Assembly: GCF_014695575.1 (NCBI RefSeq)
Contig: NZ_JACJOO010000077.1
Coordinates: forward strand, 1-64,000
Direction of reading: 5' to 3'
Length of the DNA stretch: 64,000 nucleotides
Origin: Leptolyngbya sp. FACHB-8
GTDB taxonomy: Bacteria; Cyanobacteriota; Cyanobacteriia; Elainellales; Elainellaceae
Shown here: piece by piece, positions 38,969 to 47,700 of the stretch
Position numbering within the stretch: position 1 is the first letter of the stretch
Layout: each line of letters begins with the position of its first letter
Position numbers and translations under genes: made by a program
The notes under the pieces: model-generated
What the model saw: the letters and a program-made list of their open reading frames with translations, nothing else
What the model was told of the DNA's origin: nothing
The model's database searches: none

Positions 38969-39424
38969 CTATCCATTCCTTAACCGCAGATGTAATAGAG
39001 GAAATGGCTTACCCATGCCATCCACCTCCGATCGCCCTTCTATTTCAAACCCCATTCGTAAATAAAACCCTACTGCCTGTTCATTCTGTTCGTTCACATC
39101 CACTTTTGTCACGCCCAACGTCCCAATGGCATGCTGAATGAGCTGCCGTCCAATCCCCTGCCCGTGCCATGCCGGATCAATGAACAGCATTTCGATTTTG
39201 TTTCCGACTACACCAATGAAGCCAACAACTTCTCCTTGATGATTCCGTACACCATCTAACTCTACTATCTGAGAGAGTGCATCAAATATCAGAGGTTTAA
39301 AAAATTGGATATGGGATTCAGTAAGGAAATGATGGGTTGCCCGAACAGAGGCTTCCCATACTTTAACAACCTGTGGAAAATCTCCGGTGGAGATTGAGAA
39401 AATCCCCTCTTGCAATTGCATCAC
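38969..39424 (-). CDS. GNAT family N-acetyltransferase
   Basis: Acetyl-CoA-dependent acetyltransferase of 151 residues. The acetyl-CoA binding motif is WHGQGIGRQLIQHA near residue 88 (the Q/RxxGxG/A motif), preceded by the beta4 strand GNKIEMLFIDP and followed by VDVNEQNEQAVGFYLRMGF, all as expected. The substrate is unknown; the best-known relatives with this length and the N-terminal FPQVVKVWEASVRATH act on amino groups of small molecules or proteins. The gene stands alone. Confidence 0.85.
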   Translation of the reverse strand: MMQLQEGIFSISTGDFPQVVKVWEASVRATHHFLTESHIQFFKPLIFDALSQIVELDGVRNHQGEVVGFIGVVGNKIEMLFIDPAWHGQGIGRQLIQHAIGTLGVTKVDVNEQNEQAVGFYLRMGFEIEGRSEVDGMGKPFPLLHLRLRNG

Positions 39425-39537
39425 GTTCTAATTCCTCATTTCATTCAGTTCACTTAGAAGAGCCAATTTATTAACACCTTGAATTATATGTAGCAAATAC
39501 AGCAGAGCTGCGCTTTCTATATAATCCAGGTTTTATT

Positions 39538-39634
39538 TTATAGCAATGTGCAAGTGCGTTAAGTACAGCAACGGTGGTGTGGGGCACTAAGTGCCCCACA
39601 CCACCGTACTTAATCAACCCGCACAGCGCTATAA
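39538..39634 (+). repeat. Family B hairpin element, copy B1
   Basis: A 97-base element. Terminal inverted repeats are TTATAGCAATGTGC and GCACAGCGCTATAA. The core stem is ACGGTGGTGTGGGGCAC against GTGCCCCACACCACCGT, a perfect 17-base palindrome with loop TAA. A second copy lies at 48697-48791. The remainder of the 39.43-39.92 kb gap, about 290 bases to the right, shows no gene or repeat I can name. Confidence 0.8.
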
Positions 39635-39920
39635 TTTGTATGTGTTCCTAAGAAATAAAAACTTACTCCTTTCGTCTAATAAAAATTAGAAGAAACTGTC
39701 AGATCTGAGTACTTAAATCGTAGCTCAGGTTCTTTTTCCTTCCGCTTACAACTGCGCGTTTGGTCGACACGATCGCGATGCCGCACCTAAGATCTGCGGC
39801 TATACAAACGGATGGATTCTAGCATCCATAACCATCCGCTCCGTGCAGCACTTGAGACTGCTCGGCTGATAGCATGGCACACTTTCAACATTTATCCGGT
39901 AAGCTTCTTGCCATGTCGAG

Positions 39921-41684
39921 CTACCGCAATTGGTTGAATAAATCCATCAGCTTACGCTTACGGCCGTAATCCACTTGCAATCGATTGAAGTAATCAGTCC
40001 AAGTCGATTTCTGCCCTGATTGCTCATAGGCAGTTTTGGCTTGCTGTAACCACTTCACCGCCTCCTGGTAGCGATCGGATTTTCCCTGTGACATAATCGG
40101 CTCTGCTTGTTTACGTGCCGTTTTAATGACCCAATCCGAATGGGTGGATGTCGTTGCTTGCATCACCCGATATAGCAATTCAGAGCGGTAGTAGGTATCC
40201 GTTTCCACTGCACGAATCGCATCATCCAGTAGTCCCTCATACAGAAAAATATCAACCTTGGCTTCCCGGTTCTGCCAGTCGGAAGATTGCCGTAGCATGT
40301 TGAGCAAATCTGGTTTAATACACTCCCACTGATCCGTTGCAAGATGGGCAGCCCGTCGATAATCAGAGAAGTTCGGCTGCAACTGAAACGCTCGAATACT
40401 AGCTTCCAGAGCAACAGACAAATTTCCCATACCTTCTGCCAAATTACTCGTCCAATCTGCCAGGGTGTAACAACAATTGCCTGTCAGAGGAAGACCGGCT
40501 TGGGCGATCGCCAACGCCTCTGTTAAATGTTCACCCTCCCGCAATACCTGCGCCAGAGCAAAGGCTTCCTCCGCTGTCGTCATCCGTTCCTGAGCCACTT
40601 CCATAGCCGCTTCAATCTGGCCCGTCTGCGCTAATCGCGTCAGGTATTGCAGGATTAATCCTTCAACCCGCGCCAGGTTCAAATACTCCTGTTGTCGTCC
40701 CTGACGATCCAAAATTTGCAGTCGAATCTGAGCCAGTTTTTGCCCGAAAGAAGATTCCAGTCGAGCTGGGTCAGAATACCCACGGCCTTGGTTCAGTACT
40801 CGTTGAAGTTCTGGGTCGTCCCAGCCCTGCTGCAAGGCTGCAAGGCTCATCGAGAAGTCTGCATCCAGGCTATCCTGCCATTCATCCAGCATGACGCCCA
40901 AATCCACGGCTTCTGACTCATTCAAATCCGTACTGAGGATCGCCTCTGTCCAGGCCTCATCCAAAGGGTCAGTAATTGAAAAGGAATCCCCACCATACTC
41001 ACAAAGCTCGTCCCATTCCCCAACATAGGTTTCTGTGATGGCAGACAAGATGGCGATCGCATGATAGCCATCACCATTTCTGGCAAAGTTCAAGGTTTTC
41101 TCAACAACGTTCAGCAAGGCATCGGTAAAGGGATCATCGTCATAGCCATCTTCCAAACATCGCACGCCTTCTCGCAAAATCTGCTTCACCTGCCGCCGAA
41201 AAGGAGTCGTATCGAACGATGCACGCCGACGCGCTGGCGTTGTCTGAGCCGGTGCTGCCGATGCTGATAGCAGCGTCACCTGGCGATCGATGACATCAAT
41301 GAGTGTGGGTTGTTCCTCGACTAACGCTTGTACTAACTGCTGAGTTTTTACATGATCCAGGCGATCCAGAAGCTGTGATAATGTAGGCCGTTGTTGAATG
41401 CGCTTGGGCTGGCGCACCGAGGTTAGAGCCGCCGCTACGATATGTTTACACCAGCCTTCGTAAACATAGGGACAGCTACAATGAGCAGATTTGACACCCC
41501 CTGCATCAAGCTGAATATCAATGCGATAGGGTCGAACATCACTCCCTTCCACCTCAGCAGAAATGGTGTTTCCTCTTTGCACAATATCGGTAACGGCTCC
41601 CCCCTGGTAGTAATCTTCTCCCTGGTTCCAGGAATTTGCCGTTGTATGATGCCGAATCATCGCTTCAGAGATAGATGCTGCCAT
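39921..41684 (-). CDS. SWIM zinc finger family protein
   Basis: Protein of 587 residues. The SWIM zinc-binding motif is near residues 58-73: CSCPYVYEGWCKHIVAA, the CxCx(n)CxH pattern with CSC, then C and H. The rest is a long helical region rich in Leu, Ala and Gln (AQTGQIEAAMEVAQERM, ALAIAQAGLPLTGNCC), probably helical repeats. SWIM domains bind DNA or proteins; in this family the partner is unknown. It starts just after a 200-base gap that leads into the integrase locus and is transcribed away from it. Confidence 0.85.
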   Translation of the reverse strand: MAASISEAMIRHHTTANSWNQGEDYYQGGAVTDIVQRGNTISAEVEGSDVRPYRIDIQLDAGGVKSAHCSCPYVYEGWCKHIVAAALTSVRQPKRIQQRPTLSQLLDRLDHVKTQQLVQALVEEQPTLIDVIDRQVTLLSASAAPAQTTPARRRASFDTTPFRRQVKQILREGVRCLEDGYDDDPFTDALLNVVEKTLNFARNGDGYHAIAILSAITETYVGEWDELCEYGGDSFSITDPLDEAWTEAILSTDLNESEAVDLGVMLDEWQDSLDADFSMSLAALQQGWDDPELQRVLNQGRGYSDPARLESSFGQKLAQIRLQILDRQGRQQEYLNLARVEGLILQYLTRLAQTGQIEAAMEVAQERMTTAEEAFALAQVLREGEHLTEALAIAQAGLPLTGNCCYTLADWTSNLAEGMGNLSVALEASIRAFQLQPNFSDYRRAAHLATDQWECIKPDLLNMLRQSSDWQNREAKVDIFLYEGLLDDAIRAVETDTYYRSELLYRVMQATTSTHSDWVIKTARKQAEPIMSQGKSDRYQEAVKWLQQAKTAYEQSGQKSTWTDYFNRLQVDYGRKRKLMDLFNQLR

Positions 41685-41891
41685 ATTGATTAACCCTTGT
41701 TATTTCACGTCGCGCAGTGGTGTAAGAAGCCGATCCATCCACTAGCCCTCCGATTCGGAGAAAGTTGGTGGCGGAGTCTAACGGTCATTAATGGATAAAT
41801 CATAAGCCGCTTCCTCATCAATAGCCGTGAACGCCTCGTGTCAATCCGAGTTCTCGTTTGTTGACGGGTGAAAGAATTTTAATACAAGAGA

Positions 41892-41992
41892 CTAGTACGC
41901 TGAGGCGGAAATCCATCACCTATGTTTTTGTGTAGGGTGCTTCGCACCCTACACAAAAACATAGGTTGTGAACTTAGGCCGCAGCCTACTAG
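41892..41992 (+). repeat. Family C hairpin element, copy C1 (left flank of the recombinase locus)
   Basis: A 101-base element with ends CTAGTACGCTGAGGC and GCCGCAGCCTACTAG, inverted with three mismatches. The core stem, CTATGTTTTTGTGTAGGGTGC, pairs perfectly with the right arm around TTC. The second copy, C2, lies inverted at 43817-43915 beyond the integrase. The right end of C1 is exactly where homology of the DUF4058 relic stops. Confidence 0.85.
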
Positions 41993-42364
41993 CATACTAT
42001 TGGCCGCATCATGAATTTCGACGATTGGAATCCGAATATCAATGGGAGCAAGCATCGGCAGGGTTAAAGGGACCGTTGTGATGAAAACCAATCGCCCCTC
42101 CGGTCCTCCAGTTTTATCAGCAATGTCAGCAATCTGTCCCCCTGCTGAAGACATTACACGCAAAACTTCCACGTTTGGATAGAGGATACCAATTTCACTT
42201 TCTGGAGCGATGTCTTCTACCATGTAAATTTCTAATCATGCCGTATAACGGGGTCACAGATGGGATACCCATTGCTGCCGAATTTTACTCGCTAGGGCAT
42301 TGTGAACATCTACCCAGAGATAGCCTCCAAGGCAAGGATTCATACCTGGAAACGGCGACAGCAT
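41993..42364 (-). pseudogene. DUF4058 family protein, broken
   Basis: Reading from ATG 42364 the minus strand gives MLSPFPGMNPCLGGYLWVDV, the standard start of DUF4058 proteins, then HNALASKIRQQ. The frame continues through two TGA stops (at about 42257 and 42239) where CGA codons for Arg would be expected, and goes on as EIYMVEDIAPESEIGILYP and VEIHDAANSML. It then ends in element C1. About 124 of some 260 residues remain. Two CGA-to-TGA changes plus a 3' cut make it dead. It lies between C1 and A3, inside the recombinase locus. Confidence 0.8.
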
Positions 42365-42420
42365 AGCAACCTCAAACGTAAATATTGCCTCGACTGTATC
42401 GCATCCCCTGATTTCGCAAC

Positions 42421-42527
42421 TTACAGCGCTTTTCAAGCGCCTAAAATCTGGTTATTTTTGTGAGGGCCGCGCGGAGCGCAGCCCTCACAAAAATAACTGT
42501 GGCTAATTCAAACGCAAAGCGCTGTAA
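42421..42527 (+). repeat. Family A hairpin element, copy A3 (left of the recombinase)
   Basis: The cleanest family A copy: 107 bases from TTACAGCGCTTTTCAAGCGC to AACGCAAAGCGCTGTAA, with a stem GTTATTTTTGTGAGGGC that pairs with GCCCTCACAAAAATAAC. Compared with A1, two changes in the left arm are matched by changes in the right arm. It lies 181 bases before the integrase start; A4 is inverted immediately behind the gene. Confidence 0.85.
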
Positions 42528-42708
42528 CTTGTCTGATGAGTATCATATTCCGGATAATAATTCCATGTCGAGAATAGTGACTCAAAGAATAAGTATTTTT
42601 ACTTAGCTAGGTCTGTCTACACGTCTTCATTCTCGTTCTCCTCATCTCGCGCTTTAATCAAGAGGAGAGGAGTATCTAGCAGTCACTTGTTGTTATCTAA
42701 CGATCGCC

Positions 42709-43698
42709 ATGAAACGCACAACTATTCCTGATCCCATAATTGTGTCGCTGACCGGTGGCAAAGAAACTCCTAGAGCCCCGACTACTAATTTGGAGTCTCC
42801 GAAGGATCTCAGAGAGGTGAAGGTGGATGAGTTCATCGCAGCGCGATCGCTCAAGCCAAAGAGTGAGAAAGCTTACCGCCGAGACTTGCAGTATTTTATG
42901 GACTGGACAAGACAGACCTGGGTCGCTGTTACCCGAAGACAGGTAGCACAGTTCAAGCAATATCTCTTGCAAGAGCGGCAACTGGCTCCTAATTCGGTCA
43001 ACCGGATTTTGCGCACACTGAAAACCTTCTATAAGTGGATGCTGGAGTCAGAGTACCTCTCTCATGACCCGACAACGGGCGTGAAACAGGAGAAGGTTCC
43101 GGAGGCGCAATCCCAGGAGCTTGAAGATGACGAAGTTGAGCGGATTTACACAGCCATTTCAGAAATCAGTCGTGACCCAGTGCGCGATCGCGCACTATTC
43201 TCGGTTTTGCTACATGGTTTGCGGGCAGAGGAATCCATCAACCTCAACTTTGAGGATTACGATGGGTCGCAGGTTGTGGTTCGAGAAGCAAAACACAATA
43301 GTGTGGGAGAAGTGCCACTCACTCGGCAGGCACGAACTGATTTAGATGCTTACATCCATCAACGGCAAGTTCAAGCACGATCAACAGGACAGGAAGTTCT
43401 ACCACAGAGCCCCTTATTCATCTCCAACTCCAATCGGAGCAAAGGGCAACGGTTAACATACTGGGGGGTGCAGGAGGTCATGAAACAACTGGCTGAGTAC
43501 ACAGGGATTGACTTGCATGCACACCGTGGGCGGCATACCTTCTGCACCAATTTAATTGTCAAATTGGAAATGGACACAGCTTTAGCGATGGAACTATCGC
43601 GGCACCGAGACATTCGCAGTTTCAAACGCTACACCAATCGCAAGAATAAATTGGCCGCCAAACGAGCTTTTCTTAAGGCAACGGAGCAGTTGGATTAA
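42709..43698 (+). CDS. Tyrosine recombinase/integrase (XerC/XerD type)
   Basis: Site-specific recombinase of 329 residues. An N-terminal SAM-like domain of about 110 residues (FIAARSLKPKSEKAYRRDLQ then VNRILRTLKTFYKWM) precedes the catalytic domain. The first catalytic Arg is in LLHGLRAEES near residue 172, HxxR is HAHRGRH near 271, and the nucleophile Tyr is in FKRYTNRKN near 308. The full set of residues is present, so it should be active. It is enclosed by paired inverted elements: C1 and A3 to the left, A4 and C2 to the right, with A4 starting six bases after the stop. I see no other phage or transposon genes, so it acts alone or on these elements. Confidence 0.93.
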   Translation: MKRTTIPDPIIVSLTGGKETPRAPTTNLESPKDLREVKVDEFIAARSLKPKSEKAYRRDLQYFMDWTRQTWVAVTRRQVAQFKQYLLQERQLAPNSVNRILRTLKTFYKWMLESEYLSHDPTTGVKQEKVPEAQSQELEDDEVERIYTAISEISRDPVRDRALFSVLLHGLRAEESINLNFEDYDGSQVVVREAKHNSVGEVPLTRQARTDLDAYIHQRQVQARSTGQEVLPQSPLFISNSNRSKGQRLTYWGVQEVMKQLAEYTGIDLHAHRGRHTFCTNLIVKLEMDTALAMELSRHRDIRSFKRYTNRKNKLAAKRAFLKATEQLD

Positions 43699-43703
43699 AG
43701 GTC

Positions 43704-43809
43704 TTACAGCGCTTTGCGCTTGAATCAGCCACGGCTGTTTTTGTGAGAGCCGTGCGCGGCACGGCTCTCACAAAAACAATTAAATTCTAAGCACTTGAAA
43801 AGCGCTGCA
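43704..43809 (-). repeat. Family A hairpin element, copy A4 (inverted)
   Basis: Family A in the opposite orientation to A3: it starts TTACAGCGCTTTGCGC (the complement of the usual right end) and ends GAAAAGCGCTGCA. The core CTGTTTTTGTGAGAGCCGTGC pairs with GCACGGCTCTCACAAAAACA. It begins six bases after the integrase stop and lies seven bases before C2. Confidence 0.85.
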
Positions 43810-43816
43810 TATGAAA

Positions 43817-43915
43817 CTAGTAGGCTGCGGCCTAAGTTCGCAACCTATGTTTTGTGTGGGGTGCGAAGCACCCCACACAAAACATAGGTGATGGATTTCT
43901 GCCTCAGCGTACTAG
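43817..43915 (-). repeat. Family C hairpin element, copy C2 (inverted)
   Basis: Inverted partner of C1 with ends CTAGTAGGCTGCGGC and CAGCGTACTAG. The stem, CTATGTTTTGTGTGGGGTGC, pairs perfectly around GAA. Relative to C1 one A-T pair has become G-C and one T-A pair of the T run has been lost, in both arms each time, so pairing is kept. Confidence 0.85.
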
Positions 43916-43922
43916 GGGCTGC

Positions 43923-43973
43923 TTTAAAGGTTATTTTTTCGCGCGTTTCACGCACGGAAAAACGACCTTTAAA
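43923..43973. repeat. Family G hairpin
   Basis: A 51-base hairpin whose outer arms TTTAAAGGT (43923-43931) and ACCTTTAAA (43965-43973) pair perfectly and continue, with interruptions, into CGCGCGTTTCACGCACGG. It stands seven bases to the right of C2, making three different hairpins in tandem behind the integrase. Single copy in this window. Confidence 0.55.
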
Positions 43974-44051
43974 ACATCTTGTAACGTTCTGGCGATCACA
44001 CTAGCAATTAAATTTCTATAATTCTGTCGGTCTAACTGTAAATCGGCAGAA

Positions 44052-44372
44052 ATGGGTAGCCCTCATCTAGAAGCAGAACGCGCACGGCTTCTTCAACTTA
44101 TTCATGGCATCCGGAGGTCTGGCAGTATCGCTCCCATCAATGTCTGGATTAGTCCTGTGCCTAAGGGGAAGTACCTCTACTACAAGCTCAGCAGCAAGAA
44201 TCCTGAATATAAGAATCAGCACTTGGGCAAAGCAGGTAGTGAAAAATATCGCGATTGGAGGTCAAGAATCCAGCGACGGGAAGTACTTACAGAATTAGAA
44301 CAGCAGCTCTCAATGCTTCAAGCCTTAATCGATCGCCAAGCAGTAGCAGATATCGAAATCCCAGAGGAATAG
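44052..44372 (+). CDS. Hypothetical protein, 106 residues
   Basis: I do not recognise this gene. It encodes a small basic and helical protein, MGSPHLEAERARLLQLIHGI at the start, a beta-like stretch INVWISPVPKGKYLYYKL in the middle, and a C-terminal coiled coil (TELEQQLSMLQALID). The composition, with many charged residues and no membrane part, fits a DNA- or RNA-associated protein or an accessory protein. It follows the integrase locus and element G by 80 bases, so it may be cargo or simply the next gene. Confidence 0.6.
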   Translation: MGSPHLEAERARLLQLIHGIRRSGSIAPINVWISPVPKGKYLYYKLSSKNPEYKNQHLGKAGSEKYRDWRSRIQRREVLTELEQQLSMLQALIDRQAVADIEIPEE

Positions 44373-44732
44373 CCAGCAGGAAGCGCTCTCTAAATTGAAA
44401 GTGTTTCGTAGGGTGACCAAGAAGACAGTTCTCAGCATTAGAGATATAGGGCTTACACAAATCCACTTTATGAGCAAATCGAGAGCGATCGCATCACTAT
44501 CACTACCAAGCTGGCTGCTAACGCCTTGGTATAGAGAAGCACGGCACTAGCACACGAATACTAAAGGCTATCGACCAGGGCTGTAAGGGCTTGCTTCTGC
44601 TAATGAAGAGAGCTACTTGATGAAAATGGAACTCATCATAAGTTTTTTCGCAATCATAAATTATTTAGAAGCATTCGTTGGGAACTGCTCATTTCAGTGA
44701 TAAATTCAGCCATCTTCGCGTCTACCTAGAGT
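44373..44732. other. Intergenic region upstream of the TPS-CHAT gene
   Basis: These 360 bases are AT-rich in the right half. I see no gene, no long palindrome and no repeat from families A to H. It must hold the promoter of the CHAT gene, but no pair of boxes stands out. Confidence 0.3.
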
Positions 44733-47700
44733 ATGGGTTTTGTAATGTATAGACGATCGCTTCCCATTTCGATCTTCGTTCTACTGTTGACTCCTGTCCC
44801 ACTGCTCGCACAATCCATCACTCCTGCTAATGACGGAACTGGGACGCAAATTATACGGGAAGGCGATCGCTATACCATTACTGGTGGCACCCGCACTCAG
44901 GAAAATCTTTTTCACAGCTTTCAGCAGTTAGGGTTGAGTACCGATGAAATTGCTACATTTCTCACACAACCTGGTATTGAGAATATTTTAGGACGGGTCA
45001 CTGGAGGTAATGCTTCCATCCTGAATGGCCTAGTTCAAGTGCAGGATGGCGCAAACCTTTATCTGATGAACCCTGCTGGGATTGTCTTCGGTCCCAATGC
45101 TCGATTGGATTTATCCGGGTCATTCCTGGCCACCACAGCCAACGGGATGGGATTCGGTAACAACTGGTTCAATGCCTTTGGCGACAACAGCTATGCTGAT
45201 TTGGTGGGTAATCCCGATAGCTTTGCATTTTCGTTAGCTAATAGCGGAAGTATTGTTAACTTCGCTGACCTCAGGGTGCCTTCCGGTGAAAGTATCACCT
45301 TACTGGGAGGAACCGTAGCTAATACGGGCACCCTCACCGCACCCAGTGGCACCATTACCTTAGCAGCTGTTCCCGGTGAGAACCGAGTGCGCTTGAGCCA
45401 GTCAGGTAACCTGCTCAGTCTGGAATTAGAAGCGGTCAATGGTACCTGGGATGCCGCTTTGAATCCTGTAAATCTCACACCTCTATCGCTTCCCCAACTA
45501 CTGACAGGTGGCAATGTAGCCGCTGCCTCACAAATTACAGTGAACCCGGATGGTACGGTTCGGTTGGGTGGCGCGAATGTGCCTGTGCAAGATGGAACAA
45601 CGCTGGTAGCGGGAGCGTTGAATGCGGCGGGGACGGGCGGGGAGATTAATGTGTTGGGCGATCGCGTCGCACTCCTCGACGCTAACCTCAACGCCTCCGG
45701 CACAAATGGCGGCACTATCCGCATCGGCGGTGACTACCAGGGCCAGGGTAATGTTTTCAATGCCTCGCGTACCTACGTCAGTCAGGATTCGGCGATCGCC
45801 GTAGATGCCTCCGGTCAGGGGGATGGGGGACGGGCAATCATTTGGGCAGATGACACAACTCAATTCCTTGGAACGGTTTCCGCTCGAGGTGGAGCTATCT
45901 CAGGTGATGGCGGGTTTGTGGAGGTATCGGGTGCCCAAAATTTGCTGTTTAATGGTCAGGCGGATTTGACAGCCGTCAACGGTCAACTCGGTACCCTGTT
46001 GCTTGACCCTACCAATATCACCATTGTTGATGGTACGGGGGGCGTCGGTACCGGGGGCAATAGCAATAATGATACAGAAATCCTTGATGGACAGGTTCTC
46101 TTTACAGATTCCCCTGAGGCATCCTTCACCCTTTCAGAAGGCGCTCTAGAAGCCTTAGCAAGCAGTACCAATGTTCTTCTGGAGGCGAGTAACGATATCA
46201 CCGTCAATACACTGAATGATGGAGCAATAACCTTTCAGGCTAGCTTTGGGATTGGAACAACTGGAAGCATTACCTTCAGAGCCGATGCCGACAACTCTGG
46301 AGTGGGTGACTTTGTGATGAATGAAGGTAGCTCAATTATTGCTGCTGGAAGGGATATCACGATTTCAGGGGCTAACATCAACGTCACCACTCTCGATACC
46401 AGTTCAGCCGCCGGGAATGGAGGCGCGATTACCCTCTCTGCCGGTGGCACCCTCACAACGGGGAATTTGAACACTTACTCCCGTCCGCGCTATAGCGCAG
46501 GAAACGGAGGCGCGATCACCCTCACAGCAGGTAGCGACATTACAACAGAAAGTATAGATTCATCCTCACTCTCTTCCGATTCTGGTGCGTTTTTCATCAG
46601 CACAGCAAGCAATGGAGGGGCAATCATCCTCAATGCTGGAGGCAACATTACGACCAACAACTTAAACTCCTCGTCAGAATCCCGCTCTGGCACAGCAGGA
46701 GATGGTGGAGCCATCAGCCTAACCGCTGACGGAGACAGTACAACAGGTTTCTTGAATTCGGCTTCCAACTCATCGTCAGCGAATTCGGGAAACGGAGGAG
46801 CCATTACCTTAACCTCTACAGCAGAGGGTGGCGACATAGAAGTTAACTCCATCAACGCTGATGGAAGTGCTGGAGGTATCGGTGGCACCGTCGATATTAC
46901 AGTGGGTCGATTTTTCCGGGCAACCGGTTCGACGCTAAATCGAGATGGGGTCGTCAGCAGCATTTCTTCCACGGGTGGTCAGGGTGGTGGTGCCATTACC
47001 GTTCTCCATGGCGGCAACGGTAATACCCCCTTCGTCATTGGCGAGAACTTTGGGGAGAATGGGAGTGTAGGAGCGATTACCGATGGAGTAAATACCTTTG
47101 CGGTTGGCGAATCCATTCCTGGTAGTGAGACCCGTGGCAATGTGCAAATCCTAACGGAATATTCCAGCCCTCCGTCTGGCCCTCCGTCTGGCCCTCGGCC
47201 CCGCCTGCCCCGTATTAATTGTTCTGACACGGGAGATTGCGGTGGAGGAGGCAATGAGCCCAGAGTCATTACGGACGAACCCCTGGAGTATCCTCAGATC
47301 TCGGCAACTAGAGACACATTGCTAGCCCTGGCAGATCAGACAGGCATTCCCCCTGCCCTGATCTATATCAGCTTTGCTTCCACGAGCATTTCCCTGCCCA
47401 ATGGCTACGCCCAACGTGAGGCGATCGCGTCCCAGCAAATCACCAACTATCTGGGACAGCCTAATTCCACTGAATCTCCCCTACTCACAGCACAACCCCA
47501 AGCTAGTGATGAGCTAGAACTACTTCTGGTACTGCCCAGCGGAGATGTGGTGCGGCATCGTGTAGAAGGCGTCACCCGTGCCATGGTGCTCCAGCAACGA
47601 CAACAGCTCATCAATGAAATTACAGCACCGAACCGCTTGCAATCGAACCGTTATCGAGTTCCTGCCCAGCAGCTTTATGAATGGCTTATTGCTCCTTTAG

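Noticed and set aside
42709-44372. Prophage built around the integrase
   Set aside because: No capsid, terminase, portal, tail, repressor or lysis gene is visible on either side.
46490-46972. Long open frames antisense to the TPS-CHAT gene
   Set aside because: They are a by-product of the biased, repetitive Gly/Ser-rich coding sequence on the other strand; no start sites or motifs.
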